A DNA stretch of 14,975 nucleotides from Chthoniobacter flavus (GCA_945903555.1 CAMDOJ010000020.1:1-14975), one strand, 5' to 3'; numbered from the stretch's first letter, positions 1 through 8,363 are shown. Notes: generated from the letters alone by a model not told the origin. Numbers and translations are program-made.

Positions 1-179
1 AGAGAGTAGCGGAAATTTGCGCCGAACGGCCTCGCCTCCTTATCGAAACACTGGCGAAAGAAATTGCGAAGGCCTTGGTTCACGAATTCGGAGCGGATCG
101 AGCATCCGTCGAACTGAGAAAATTCATTCTTCCGCAAACCCGCCACGTCGCTGTCCGGTATTCCTGCGTTAGAGATTGA
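1..179 (+). CDS. folB: Dihydroneopterin aldolase-like protein, 3' end only (partial)
   Basis: This is the C-terminal part of a gene that begins outside the window. Reading in phase from base 3 gives 58 residues ending at TGA 177-179. The visible part has an amphipathic helix (LIETLAKEIAKALVHEFGAD), a beta strand with VELRKFILPQ, and a closing strand RHVAVRYSC. This matches the end of the FolB/dihydroneopterin aldolase fold, where a leucine-rich helix is followed by a V-x-V-x-K-P-like strand and a final V-x-V-x strand. FolB converts 7,8-dihydroneopterin to 6-hydroxymethyl-dihydropterin in folate synthesis, in the cytoplasm. Only about half of the usual roughly 120 residues is visible and the catalytic N-terminal part is missing, so a related T-fold enzyme cannot be excluded. 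Its last 11 bases overlap the 3' end of the opposing DUF2851 gene. Confidence 0.68.
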   Translation, partial: RVAEICAERPRLLIETLAKEIAKALVHEFGADRASVELRKFILPQTRHVAVRYSCVRD

Positions 180-1473
180 AAGAAGCGCCTCGGATCTTCG
201 CCCAGGCCTCTAATGCGGTCATCGAGCTGAAATCCGAGAAAAGCTGCAGCAAACCTTGGTGATCCTTCGCCGTGCGGCGGAGGACGGGGGCATCTGACCC
301 AACAAGCCACTCGCAAGCTTTCAACACTCGCCCGCTCGGATACGGACCTCGAAGCGAGGTCAACTGGCGACGAGCCGCCTCCAATGGCATTGAGGGAAGC
401 AGGGCATTGACCAGCATATCGCCAGCTCGATCTGCCCCGACAAGCGCCATCGGACGATCCAGTTTCGCCGCCCTCAGATTCCAATGGTGACTCCAATAAG
501 GATGACTCAGAGTTTCAAAGAAACGCAAAAAACCATCACTCCCCCCCGTGCGTATCGCGACCCGGAGTTTATCAAAATCGCGAACGAGTGCAAAAAGGGC
601 TCCCAATCGACGATGTGGGTGATTCGATGGGCGGAGACCCGAGAACTTCCAAATTGATGATGGCAGAACTAAGCGCGATAGAGTATCGCGAACCGACCAC
701 CAATGATCCCAAAGAGGCTTCAGATAACGTCGAGTGATTTCATCCGCGTCATCAAAGTTACGAGGTTCCAAAAATCCGGCCACTCCAAAAAGCAAAGCCT
801 CCCCGACTTGTGATCCTGCATCACGCAGCCCGAGTCTCTGCGCAGTGAGAAGAAAAGGGATGGAATTGTTTTTGTATCCCAACCCGATCGCGAGGGCATA
901 AAATAGAGCCGTTTCTGGCCCATGCAACGAGGAAGCGGACGCATAGGCTGTCTGTTTGGTTCGAAGTCGAAATTCGGCGGCTTCATCGATCATCACACGC
1001 GCCGTGTCCAGATCGACCGGCTGAGGAACGCTCTGGAACTTGGAGACCGGTTCTCCTTCTATCCCCAAGCGGGCTTGGGCGACCTCGCGATGATCGACAG
1101 TTCTGGCAAAGGCCGCTTCGTCAGGTTGGGCTATAAAAAGTTGCAACTCGACGGATGAGAAAGCCGGATTCGTAGCATGTCCGTGACGCTCCCAATCGCG
1201 GGCATCCCAATCCAATTCAAGGTCTCCGTTTTTTTCTTCGCCATTTTCGAAACGAAAACGCACTCCTTTGAAATCAGGACCGGACTCGCGATTCCACTCC
1301 CCGAAATGCACGACCTCGACCATCTCTCCTCGAGTCGTTTTCCATCGAGAACCATAGACTCCACTGAAAAGTCTGGCCTGCACTTCAATCTCTCTGAGAT
1401 GCATGGGCGATGACTCCCGAAGATGCGATGACATCCTCGCCGAGGCATAATCAACTCTGGAGGGAACCATCAT
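169..1473 (-). CDS. DUF2851 family protein
   Basis: A 434-residue soluble protein of the DUF2851 family, whose function is unknown. The family signature lies in the N-terminal third: EVVHFGEWNRESGPDF (about residues 51-66), then GDLELDWDARDWERHGHATNPAF (about 83-105), with acidic and histidine residues arranged as in nuclease-like folds. Nuclease activity would be speculation. No signal peptide or membrane segment is visible. The start ATG (1473-1471) overlaps the TGA of the upstream TIGR03790 gene (1472-1470) as ATGA, so translation is probably coupled. An internal ATG at residue 24 is possible, but the residues before it (Y-x-x-A-R-M-S-S-H-L-R-E) resemble the extended N-terminus of this family. 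It is the last gene of the three-gene minus-strand operon and converges on the folB-like gene. Family assignment is secure; role is not known. Confidence 0.85.
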   Translation of the reverse strand: MMVPSRVDYASARMSSHLRESSPMHLREIEVQARLFSGVYGSRWKTTRGEMVEVVHFGEWNRESGPDFKGVRFRFENGEEKNGDLELDWDARDWERHGHATNPAFSSVELQLFIAQPDEAAFARTVDHREVAQARLGIEGEPVSKFQSVPQPVDLDTARVMIDEAAEFRLRTKQTAYASASSLHGPETALFYALAIGLGYKNNSIPFLLTAQRLGLRDAGSQVGEALLFGVAGFLEPRNFDDADEITRRYLKPLWDHWWSVRDTLSRLVLPSSIWKFSGLRPSNHPHRRLGALFALVRDFDKLRVAIRTGGSDGFLRFFETLSHPYWSHHWNLRAAKLDRPMALVGADRAGDMLVNALLPSMPLEAARRQLTSLRGPYPSGRVLKACEWLVGSDAPVLRRTAKDHQGLLQLFSDFSSMTALEAWAKIRGASFNL

Positions 1474-2990
1474 TGTGCCGGGACTTCCAACAAGGCCTCC
1501 TCAATCTGGCTAGTGTCTGGCTTAGGTAGTCTGGCTGTTGCCTTTTCGACTTCAAGAGAGAGACGTGCCGCAATCACTGGGTTTTCTACTAACTTTGCAG
1601 CGGCTCGAAATGAATCTAAGGCCATCACAGGTTCACCGGCGTCGAACTGCGCTGCGCCAAGAGCCTCTTGGAACATCGGATCGCGGGTTTCGTTTGCGGC
1701 TTTATTGGTCGCAAAAATGGCATTGAGGATATTGGATTTCGCATTGCGGGTGATGCTCCGAAAGGTCCGCCAGTTGTTGACCGGACGGTTGCGTGGATCG
1801 TAAAACGAATTCCATGCTGAATACGGACGATAAAGCGGATCCCCAATGACGACACCAGCCCATGAGACCACCCGTTGTGACATCCAAGCGCTTTCCGCGA
1901 GAGTAAGGCCGGTCATTAGACGATCTTGGAAAATACTGAAATTGGCAGTGAATGTCAGGAAGGGCTCATAGACATTGCCGAGCGTCGCGGCAGCTCCATG
2001 CGATATGAGAGGAGCACACCAATAGCGCGTCGCACTTCGAAGGGAGCTTGCACTGTATGAGTGAAGATGGACGGCTATAGCACCGGGCTTAAATTGGAAG
2101 TCCTCCTTAGCGAACGGACCATCAATATCACCAACATACCAACCATAATAAATCGCCGCATCGGTAATGGGAAAATCACCAGTAAAGGTTTCAGGATTGT
2201 CGTCAAAAATCGTTGGCATTCCCTGACGGCGGAGATCATACACCAAACGACGCAACCAGATATCGCCCTCGATATAGGACGAGTTGGTTGATCCACTCGT
2301 AATACCTCGGGCATCAATGTAAGCCCACCCCCACAGGCCCTCTTTCTCGGCCTGCAACGAATCATCAATCATACGGCGAACCATCGCCGGCGTGGGGGCG
2401 TCAAGTCGTGCAGGCAAGAGCAACCCAGGAAAACCGGCCTCATCGAGGATCTGCGTGAATCTACCGCAATAGGGATTCGTGATCGCTCCAGAAGGGGTAA
2501 AATCAGGGAGCCCGATTGAAGCCAATTCGCTGTCCACGGAAGCGTCATTTCTTTTTGCCATCATAGGATGGAGAAGTGCGAGCGAGGGAGCATAACCGCT
2601 ATAGGAATCAGGGGCGATTTTGAGCGGAACACCACGAATGATAGCAAGGAAACGGATCGATGTCGAAGTGACCTCATCGCCCTTGGCTGCATTCATGCGC
2701 CACCATCCAGCGGAAATCATTTTTTTACGAAAGGGATCTGCGATCGTGCGGTTGAAATCGTCGCGCGATATTTCTTCATTGAGAGAACAATCCAATCCCA
2801 CAATATGACTTTGAGCTATGCCTCGCCTCGATGCGTAGTAGGCAGCCAACTCTACTGAATCAGGGTCATTAACATTATACACAACGACCGTGGCTTCAGG
2901 CGCACGCTCTTGTGCTTGGGCGGCTATCGGAAGCCAACCGAAAACTAGAGCAAAAGCTATAAATCTAGAAATCCAAGCGCATCCCATCAT
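1470..2990 (-). CDS. TIGR03790 family secreted protein
   Basis: A 506-residue protein with a Sec signal peptide: short N-region, hydrophobic stretch at about residues 8-24, and a likely cut after AQA. The mature part opens with ATVVVYNVNDPDSVELAAYY followed by ASRRGI and HIVGLDCS, the hallmark of the TIGR03790 family, a large exported protein of unknown function. From memory of the family description, it occurs in genomes that carry exosortase (PEP-CTERM sorting). Later blocks include the LDAPTPAMVRRMIDDSL stretch and the GYAPSLALLHPMM region. The last 80 or so residues (GAAQFDAGEPVMALDSFRAA) resemble one TPR-like helical pair. Its start lies 26 bases inside the 3' end of the upstream metallo-hydrolase gene, and its TGA overlaps the ATG of the DUF2851 gene, so the three genes form one transcript. 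Two adjacent ATGs (2990 and 2987) are both possible starts. Confidence 0.85.
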   Translation of the reverse strand: MMGCAWISRFIAFALVFGWLPIAAQAQERAPEATVVVYNVNDPDSVELAAYYASRRGIAQSHIVGLDCSLNEEISRDDFNRTIADPFRKKMISAGWWRMNAAKGDEVTSTSIRFLAIIRGVPLKIAPDSYSGYAPSLALLHPMMAKRNDASVDSELASIGLPDFTPSGAITNPYCGRFTQILDEAGFPGLLLPARLDAPTPAMVRRMIDDSLQAEKEGLWGWAYIDARGITSGSTNSSYIEGDIWLRRLVYDLRRQGMPTIFDDNPETFTGDFPITDAAIYYGWYVGDIDGPFAKEDFQFKPGAIAVHLHSYSASSLRSATRYWCAPLISHGAAATLGNVYEPFLTFTANFSIFQDRLMTGLTLAESAWMSQRVVSWAGVVIGDPLYRPYSAWNSFYDPRNRPVNNWRTFRSITRNAKSNILNAIFATNKAANETRDPMFQEALGAAQFDAGEPVMALDSFRAAAKLVENPVIAARLSLEVEKATARLPKPDTSQIEEALLEVPAQ

Positions 2991-3747
2991 AGGTCAACTT
3001 GATGTCAGCCGGGAGATCGGCCTCGGTCTTTTCGTGCCCCAATTCGTGGCACATATGGATGAAGTAAGTTTTCTGGGCTCTGATGCAGCGCGCCGCCTCG
3101 ATGGCTCCCGCGATGGTGAGATGCGATTGGTGAGAGTGGTGCCGCAGGGCATCGATAACGAGAACCTCGACGTCCATCGCCGCCGCCACGGCATCCGGCG
3201 GGACAGCCTGACAATCGGTAAAATAGGCCAGCATGCGGCGACCATTTTTTTCAAAAACAAAACCATTCGTCACCATGCTGGCATGGGGCAACTCAACAGG
3301 AATAATATCGATTCCACCAAGCTGAAAAGGGCCGTTCAGAACAATGGGATCAGGGCGAACGTAATTCGGATACCGTGCCGAACCATCGAACGCATACTGG
3401 AACGTGCGAGCCAAGTCACTCAAGGTGCGAGGCGATCCATAAATCGGGATACTTTTATTCTCCATCTCACAAAAGCGGCGCAAATCATCGAACCCCAATA
3501 CGTGATCGACATGAGAATGTGTGTAGAGAACGGCATCCACCCTATTAATGCGCTCGCGAAGGCACTGAGCCCGAAAATCTGGCGTCGTATCTACGATGAT
3601 CGACATCTCAGGTGTCCGCACGTGAATCGCTGTTCTGAGGCGTTTGTCCCGAGGGTCTTCTGAATGACAAACCGGGCAATCACATCCAATCACGGGAATA
3701 CCATGCGAAGTTCCGGTTCCTAAAAATGTGATTTCCATCTCCCTCAT
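2965..3747 (-). CDS. MBL-fold metallo-hydrolase, PhnP-like
   Basis: About 260 residues with the metallo-beta-lactamase fold. Visible motifs are the opening strand ITFLGTGTSHG, a cysteine cluster GCDCPVC (residues 21-27) as in PhnP, the metal-binding T-H77-S-H79-V-D81-H82, a later YFTDC aspartate, and HMCHELGHEKTEADLP near the end. PhnP-type enzymes are cytoplasmic phosphodiesterases that open cyclic ribose phosphates; the exact substrate here is unknown. The reading frame is open to 3873, but that would run into recN on the other strand. I prefer the start at 3747, or the ATG three codons later at 3738, which has GAGG three bases upstream and begins exactly at the family's first strand. It is the first gene of the minus-strand operon, and its stop lies inside the TIGR03790 gene. 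Confidence 0.85.
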   Translation of the reverse strand: MREMEITFLGTGTSHGIPVIGCDCPVCHSEDPRDKRLRTAIHVRTPEMSIIVDTTPDFRAQCLRERINRVDAVLYTHSHVDHVLGFDDLRRFCEMENKSIPIYGSPRTLSDLARTFQYAFDGSARYPNYVRPDPIVLNGPFQLGGIDIIPVELPHASMVTNGFVFEKNGRRMLAYFTDCQAVPPDAVAAAMDVEVLVIDALRHHSHQSHLTIAGAIEAARCIRAQKTYFIHMCHELGHEKTEADLPADIKLTYDGMRLDF

Positions 3748-3751
3748 CGCT

Positions 3752-3779
3752 TTGAATTCTGAGCGAAGAGTGACATACT
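3752..3779 (+). promoter_or_regulatory. Candidate recN promoter (leaderless)
   Basis: TTGAAT (3752-3757) and CATACT (3774-3779) are separated by 16 bases, a fair match to a housekeeping-sigma promoter (4 of 6 at each box). The expected transcription start is the A of the recN ATG at 3786, and no Shine-Dalgarno is present. No LexA-type operator is evident. The 38-base gap to the divergent hydrolase gene must hold promoters for both directions. Confidence 0.35.
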
Positions 3780-3785
3780 CGCCCC

Positions 3786-5453
3786 ATGTCCGCAACGCTG
3801 ACATCACTTCGAATCCGTAACCTTGCCTTAGTGGAGGAGCTTTTCTGGGAACCTCCCGGGGGCTTCGTCGCAATCACGGGTGAAACCGGTGCGGGAAAAT
3901 CCGTGATCCTTGGCGCAATCAAACTTCTGCTCGGTGAACGCGCCGATAAGTCGCTCATCCGTTCGGGAGCTGATGCCTGCACGGTGGAAGGTGTTTTTAT
4001 GATTCCGTCCGAGTCCCCGCTGCATGAGATCGTCGCTGGCGGAGGCGCGGATCCCTGCGAAGACGGGCAACTCATCATCAAACGCGTGGTGTCCACCGCC
4101 GGCACAGGCAAGCAATTCCTCAACGCTTCGGCATGCCCGTTGTCCTTACTGAAACACATCGGCGACCTTCTCGTTGACCTCCACGGCCCACACGATCATC
4201 AAAGCCTCTTTTCCCGAGATCAGCAGTTGCTCGTTCTGGATGCCTTTGCGGGTAATGCAGAACATCGCAAAAGCTACGCAGCGAAGCGCAAGGAATGGCT
4301 GCAATTGACCGCAGAAAAAAAGCGCCTCACTGAAGATGCGGAATCATTAGCACGGGAACTCGACCTCCTGTCTCATCAGGTGAACGAAATTGAATCTGCC
4401 GCGCTTCAACCCGGCGAAGAGGAGCAACTTTTATCCAAGCAACGGACCGCCGCCAATGCCCATCGCCTCTGTGCGATTTGCTCAGAGATGAGTGCCTCCC
4501 TCATCAACTCAGATGAGGCCATCGCATCAAGGTGGACGGAGGTGTCGCGACTAGCCAAGGAATTGCTGCGACTCGATTCCAGCACACAAAACATCGCCCT
4601 CTCCGTCTCCGGAGTTTTCGAATCCCTGCAGGATCTTTCGCGCGATCTCGATCGCTATGCATCCACCGTGGATGAGGATCCCCAAAGCCTATCCGCCATC
4701 GACGACCGACTCGATGCCATTCAAAGTTTGAAGCGAAAATACGGATCCACAATCGAAGCCGTTATCGCTTTTGGCACTGAGGCCGCAAGCAAATTGGCAC
4801 ATTTACGACAACGCGAGGAGCGCGGAGCCGGCTTCGACGAGGAGATCGCCCGTGCGAAGGCTTCATTGGACGAAGCCTCAAAGAAACTCACGAAAATCCG
4901 CAAGCAAGTCGCCAGCAAGCTAGAAGATCTCGTCAAGCTCCACCTCAACGATCTGGGTTTTGCCCGAGCTGGATTCTCGATCCCATTCGAAGACCTTCTC
5001 GAACCGGCCCCATTGGGTTGCGAGCAAATCGATTTTCTCTTTGCCCCGAATCCGGGCGAACCCGAACGCCCCCTTCGAATGATCGCTTCGAGCGGCGAAA
5101 TCTCCCGAGTGATGCTGGCTTTAAAAACCTCACTTGCAGCTCAAGACAGCGTTCCGATCCTTGTATTCGACGAGATCGACGCCAATGTCGGTGGGGAAAT
5201 CGGTGCCATGGTTGGAGCAAAAATGAAGGAACTCGGGCTAAGTCATCAGGTGTTTTGTATCACCCACTTGCCCCAAGTCGCTGCAGGCGCTTCAAGTCAA
5301 TATGTGGTTACCAAGGAAACCTCAGGCGATCGGACACGCACTCGTTTGGCTGAGACTTCACCTGAAAGCCGCATCACCGAGATCGCTCGCATGCTTGGCG
5401 GGAAGCTCGCATCAGCGCGCTGTCACGCTGAAGCCCTTCTTTCCTCAAAATAA
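3786..5453 (+). CDS. recN: DNA repair protein RecN
   Basis: A 555-residue SMC-like ATPase, the usual RecN length. RecN helps tether and process double-strand breaks for RecA-dependent repair on the nucleoid. Domains in order: N-terminal ATPase half with opening strand LTSLRIRNLALVEE and Walker A GETGAGKS (32-39); a long coiled-coil middle (about 150-385) with a KRKYGSTIEAV knuckle; and the C-terminal ATPase half with signature ASSGEISRVMLALKTS (434-449), Walker B ILVFDEID (D462, E463) and the HLPQVAAGA switch region. The signature reads SSGE where SGGE is usual, a conservative change with the second glycine and the glutamate kept. There is no clear Shine-Dalgarno before the ATG. The next gene on the strand begins 47 bases after the stop and appears to have its own promoter. 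Confidence 0.97.
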   Translation: MSATLTSLRIRNLALVEELFWEPPGGFVAITGETGAGKSVILGAIKLLLGERADKSLIRSGADACTVEGVFMIPSESPLHEIVAGGGADPCEDGQLIIKRVVSTAGTGKQFLNASACPLSLLKHIGDLLVDLHGPHDHQSLFSRDQQLLVLDAFAGNAEHRKSYAAKRKEWLQLTAEKKRLTEDAESLARELDLLSHQVNEIESAALQPGEEEQLLSKQRTAANAHRLCAICSEMSASLINSDEAIASRWTEVSRLAKELLRLDSSTQNIALSVSGVFESLQDLSRDLDRYASTVDEDPQSLSAIDDRLDAIQSLKRKYGSTIEAVIAFGTEAASKLAHLRQREERGAGFDEEIARAKASLDEASKKLTKIRKQVASKLEDLVKLHLNDLGFARAGFSIPFEDLLEPAPLGCEQIDFLFAPNPGEPERPLRMIASSGEISRVMLALKTSLAAQDSVPILVFDEIDANVGGEIGAMVGAKMKELGLSHQVFCITHLPQVAAGASSQYVVTKETSGDRTRTRLAETSPESRITEIARMLGGKLASARCHAEALLSSK

Positions 5454-5456
5454 TCT

Positions 5457-5485
5457 TTGGCAATCTTCTCACCCAGATTTAGTAT
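5457..5485 (+). promoter_or_regulatory. Candidate promoter of the hybrid sensor gene
   Basis: TTGGCA (5457-5462, 5 of 6) and TAGTAT (5480-5485, 4 of 6) are 17 bases apart, just after the recN stop codon. Transcription would start near 5492, leaving a leader of about 9 bases without a Shine-Dalgarno. It suggests that the hybrid sensor gene is not simply read through from recN. Confidence 0.35.
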
Positions 5486-5500
5486 AGACTTCTAACACTA

Positions 5501-7066
5501 ATGGAAGACGCCCCAAGCCATCCCGTTTCAAAAAGTGGCGATACCTTGCGTGGGCCTTTGTCCCACATGGAATCGGCCTTGCGCGAGCTTCGCATGTGGA
5601 AACTGCGCGCCGAAGGCGTGATGTCTGCATCCGATCAGATCCTTCGCGAGTGGCATACCTCTGACGACGATTCTGTTTACTCTGGTGCCATGGAATTGAT
5701 TCTGGGCATTCTCCCCCACGAGTTGCCCGGCCAATTTGAAACTTGGGTGTCATTGATCCATCCAGACGACCATACGTCTTATCGAAGTCAAATCGACGAG
5801 GTTTTACTTTCAGGCGGTTCTTTTGAAGTGGAATACCGCGCTCGAAGGAGCAATGGAAAATACACATTACTACTCGAAAGAGGTTACTTTATTCCTCCAG
5901 CAGAGGGCGGAGGTGCTGTGCTCTCCTCGGTCATCACGGATGTCACTGATCTTCGTGAAATGGAGTCGCGACTAAGACAAACCCAACAAGCGGAGGCCTT
6001 CGGGCAACTCGTCGGCGGAGTCGCCCACGATTTCAATAACATGCTTTCGGTCATCATCGGTTACTCCCAAATCATGATGGAGGAGACTGATGCTTCTGAA
6101 GAGAACCACACCTTTCTCTCCGAAATCGAAAAGGCCGCCGCACGAGCATCCTCACTCACAAATCAGCTTCTCGCTTTTAACAAACCACCGAACATCAAGC
6201 GGGGCCGTATTGCCATCAATGACCTTTTGATCGACATATCCAAGATGCTCAAGCGTCTTTTGGGCGAGCAAATTGAACTCGAATTTATCCCAGAATTAGA
6301 TTTATGGCCGCTCGAAGTTGACCGCAGTCAGATCGAGCAATCCTTCATCAACATTGCCGTCGGAGCCAGAGGCACAATGCCTGATGGTGGCAAAATCACG
6401 ATTACGGCAAAAAATGTGTCTCTGCGCGAAGCAAGAACGATCGAAGGGCAAACTCTCCCATCCGGCGATCTTGTAAACGTGAGATTGATCCAATCCCGCC
6501 GATCCTCACGCGCCTCATTAGAACAAGTTCGCTCGAACAACAGCTTGAAGACTGCCAATAGCATTATCGAACAGAACGACGGTCGATTGATTGTGAGCCA
6601 AGCTAAAGATTCCGAAATCTGTTTTGATATTTATTTCCCAAGTGCACAAGAACGGCCAGTGACTCCCGCACTAAAAACAACCCAACGCGACGCCAAACAA
6701 TCAACGATTCTTCTGGTGGAAGACGACACCGCGATACGCCACTTCATTCGCACTGTTCTCAAACGCCTCGGACATATCGTCATTTCAGCCTCAGACGGCG
6801 AAGAGGCTCTCAGCTTGCTTAAGAAATCGTTTCCTCTTCAGCCCGCTCTTTTAGTCTCAGACATGGTGATGCCACGATTAGGTGGCAGGGACTTAGCTCT
6901 CAACCTGTCTGAACAATTCCCTGAAATGCAAATTCTCCTGATGTCCGGTTACCCCGAACAACAAAGTATCGCTGCCGACTCTGGCTTGGAGATTTCTTTC
7001 CTCAGAAAACCATTTGCTACAGGGGAACTGATATCCAAGGTCGAAGGCCTCCTCCAGAGAGTCTGA
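5501..7066 (+). CDS. PAS / degenerate histidine kinase / receiver hybrid protein
   Basis: 521 residues with no membrane segment, so a cytoplasmic sensor. A PAS domain (about 45-150, with WVSLIHPDD and FEVEYRARRSNGKY) leads through a short linker into a dimerisation-histidine helix GGVAHDFNNMLSVIIGYSQ with H176. The following region aligns with a HATPase domain but key residues are gone. The N-box reads NIAVGARGTMP, with G288 for the Mg-binding Asn and G291 for the Asp. The DxGxG (G1) box is missing, and SNNSLKTANSII stands where GTGLGLS is expected, with a deletion of roughly a dozen residues before it. The C-terminal receiver (about 400-521) looks intact: E407/D408/D409, acceptor D454 and K503. 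The frame is uninterrupted, so this is not simple decay. It probably cannot autophosphorylate; it may act as a phosphatase, phosphotransfer protein or scaffold. It converges with the HD-GYP gene. Confidence 0.88.
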   Translation: MEDAPSHPVSKSGDTLRGPLSHMESALRELRMWKLRAEGVMSASDQILREWHTSDDDSVYSGAMELILGILPHELPGQFETWVSLIHPDDHTSYRSQIDEVLLSGGSFEVEYRARRSNGKYTLLLERGYFIPPAEGGGAVLSSVITDVTDLREMESRLRQTQQAEAFGQLVGGVAHDFNNMLSVIIGYSQIMMEETDASEENHTFLSEIEKAAARASSLTNQLLAFNKPPNIKRGRIAINDLLIDISKMLKRLLGEQIELEFIPELDLWPLEVDRSQIEQSFINIAVGARGTMPDGGKITITAKNVSLREARTIEGQTLPSGDLVNVRLIQSRRSSRASLEQVRSNNSLKTANSIIEQNDGRLIVSQAKDSEICFDIYFPSAQERPVTPALKTTQRDAKQSTILLVEDDTAIRHFIRTVLKRLGHIVISASDGEEALSLLKKSFPLQPALLVSDMVMPRLGGRDLALNLSEQFPEMQILLMSGYPEQQSIAADSGLEISFLRKPFATGELISKVEGLLQRV

Positions 7067-7075
7067 CCTAACTGC

Positions 7076-7101
7076 CGTTTATTCAGTTTTAGCAATAAAC
7101 G
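7076..7101. terminator. Hairpin between convergent genes, possible terminator
   Basis: CGTTTATT (7076-7083) and AATAAACG (7094-7101) form a perfect 8-base stem with a 10-base loop in the 22-base gap between two convergent genes. It includes the end of the minus-strand HD-GYP gene. It is AT-rich with no proper U-tract, so a bidirectional terminator role is tentative. Confidence 0.35.
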
Positions 7102-8354
7102 AGCAACTGGCGGAGGAGCGTGGAATTCAAATTATAATTCCGTATTTTATTAATGGTATTCTCATCGAGATGATATCCATCCGAAACAAGTAAAACACCT
7201 GTGGGACTGTAGATGCCAGCGGCTAACTGCATACCGACCTCAAGTTCATCGACCATGACTTCTTTGACGAGTCTTGGCAGTGGGGAAGCTTGGGCGCAGC
7301 GCAAAAAAAGACGGGTCGCATCGGGATCGAAGGCGGTGCCCGATTGCTCAAGAATGCTATCCACGGCCATCTCAGGGGATAACCCGCATGTTACGTAATA
7401 GGCCACGACAGCAAGGCAGCGTGCGGTCCAAGGGATCATTTCGCCAGCGAGACCATCAGGATACCCTGTCCCATCATATCTCTCATGGTGAGCACGAATC
7501 GTCTCCCCCACTGGCCTTAGCGAGTCAACGAAGGAGGCTAGGGCTTGGGCTTGAATCGTATGGTTTTCGACCACATTTTTCAGCTCGGGAGGTAGGTCTG
7601 CCGGATTGGTTTGGACTGCCGACATAAATCCTGAGGGAACAGCGGTGAGTCCGATATCATACAGCCGAGAACTGATGTCCAAAATATGCTTCTGCTCGGT
7701 GTCAAAATAGTGCGTTTCCGCCATAGACTGACAAATTTTGGACGCGGCCTTGGCCTGCTCGCCGAGGAGAGGATTAAAAGTGGTGAGCACCCGTTGACAT
7801 AGCTCAAGGGAGCGACTGAAGTTTGTCTTGAGGGAATCGTTAGTCGCATCGATCTCCATCTTGTCGGATTCCAAATCCTTAAGCTGCTTATCGAGCAAGA
7901 TATTGGCGGCCGATAGCTTTTGATTCAGATCCAGCGACTGTTTTTCGAGGGCCTTGTTGGTTTCAATGAGATCAAACCGCTGCACGGCATTGTGCAAGGT
8001 GGCCATCATCTCCGCGGAAATCCACGGTTTCGTGACGAAGCGGAATATTTCCCCACTGTTCACGGCCGCCGTCACAACATCAAAGGTCTTGATTCCTGTG
8101 ATGAGAACCCTCGATGCGGATGGTTGAATCTGCGCAAATCGGCTTAAAAGCTCAGCCCCCATCATGTCGGGCATATTGTGATCTGCTATAATGACCGCAA
8201 ACTGTCGATCTCCCGCCAATTGCAAGGCTTCAGTAGCACTCTTGGCCGCGAAGGACGCGTAGCCAGCGCGCGTAACTAAATCTTCAAGGACCTTTAGGAT
8301 CATTGGATCGTCGTCGACGGAAAGAATGGCCTGGTTGCGGGCGTTCAATTGCAT
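7089..8354 (-). CDS. Response regulator with receiver and degenerate HD-GYP domain
   Basis: 421 residues. The N-terminal receiver (about 8-125) has D14-D15-D16, phospho-acceptor D58 in IIADHNMPD, T86 and K109 in TKPW, so it should accept phosphate. A coiled coil follows (about 128-185, EKQSLDLNQKL and DKQLKDLESDKMEID). The HD-GYP part (about 190-350) keeps the GYP loop HHERYDGTGYP (289-299) and H265. However, the HD pair is Y232-D233 (LYDIGL for LHDIGK), the usual first histidine after LLG is absent (LLGEQAK), and the later VADxxDA reads VVAYYVT. The C-terminal domain DELEVGMQLAAGIYSPTG is an accessory seen in such regulators. HD-GYP proteins normally hydrolyse cyclic di-GMP; loss of metal ligands argues for weak or no activity and perhaps a binding role. 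It lies 9 bases after the histidine-kinase-like gene, in one operon. Confidence 0.88.
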   Translation of the reverse strand: MQLNARNQAILSVDDDPMILKVLEDLVTRAGYASFAAKSATEALQLAGDRQFAVIIADHNMPDMMGAELLSRFAQIQPSASRVLITGIKTFDVVTAAVNSGEIFRFVTKPWISAEMMATLHNAVQRFDLIETNKALEKQSLDLNQKLSAANILLDKQLKDLESDKMEIDATNDSLKTNFSRSLELCQRVLTTFNPLLGEQAKAASKICQSMAETHYFDTEQKHILDISSRLYDIGLTAVPSGFMSAVQTNPADLPPELKNVVENHTIQAQALASFVDSLRPVGETIRAHHERYDGTGYPDGLAGEMIPWTARCLAVVAYYVTCGLSPEMAVDSILEQSGTAFDPDATRLFLRCAQASPLPRLVKEVMVDELEVGMQLAAGIYSPTGVLLVSDGYHLDENTINKIRNYNLNSTLLRQLLVYC

Positions 8355-8363
8355 AAGATTAAA

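Noticed and set aside
2890..3663. 257-residue + strand reading frame across the TIGR03790 and PhnP-like genes
   Set aside because: It lies antisense to two genes with clear family motifs, and its residues show no family pattern.
3748..3873. N-terminal extension of the PhnP-like protein
   Set aside because: It would overlap recN by 88 bases, and the family starts at ITFLGTG just after 3747.
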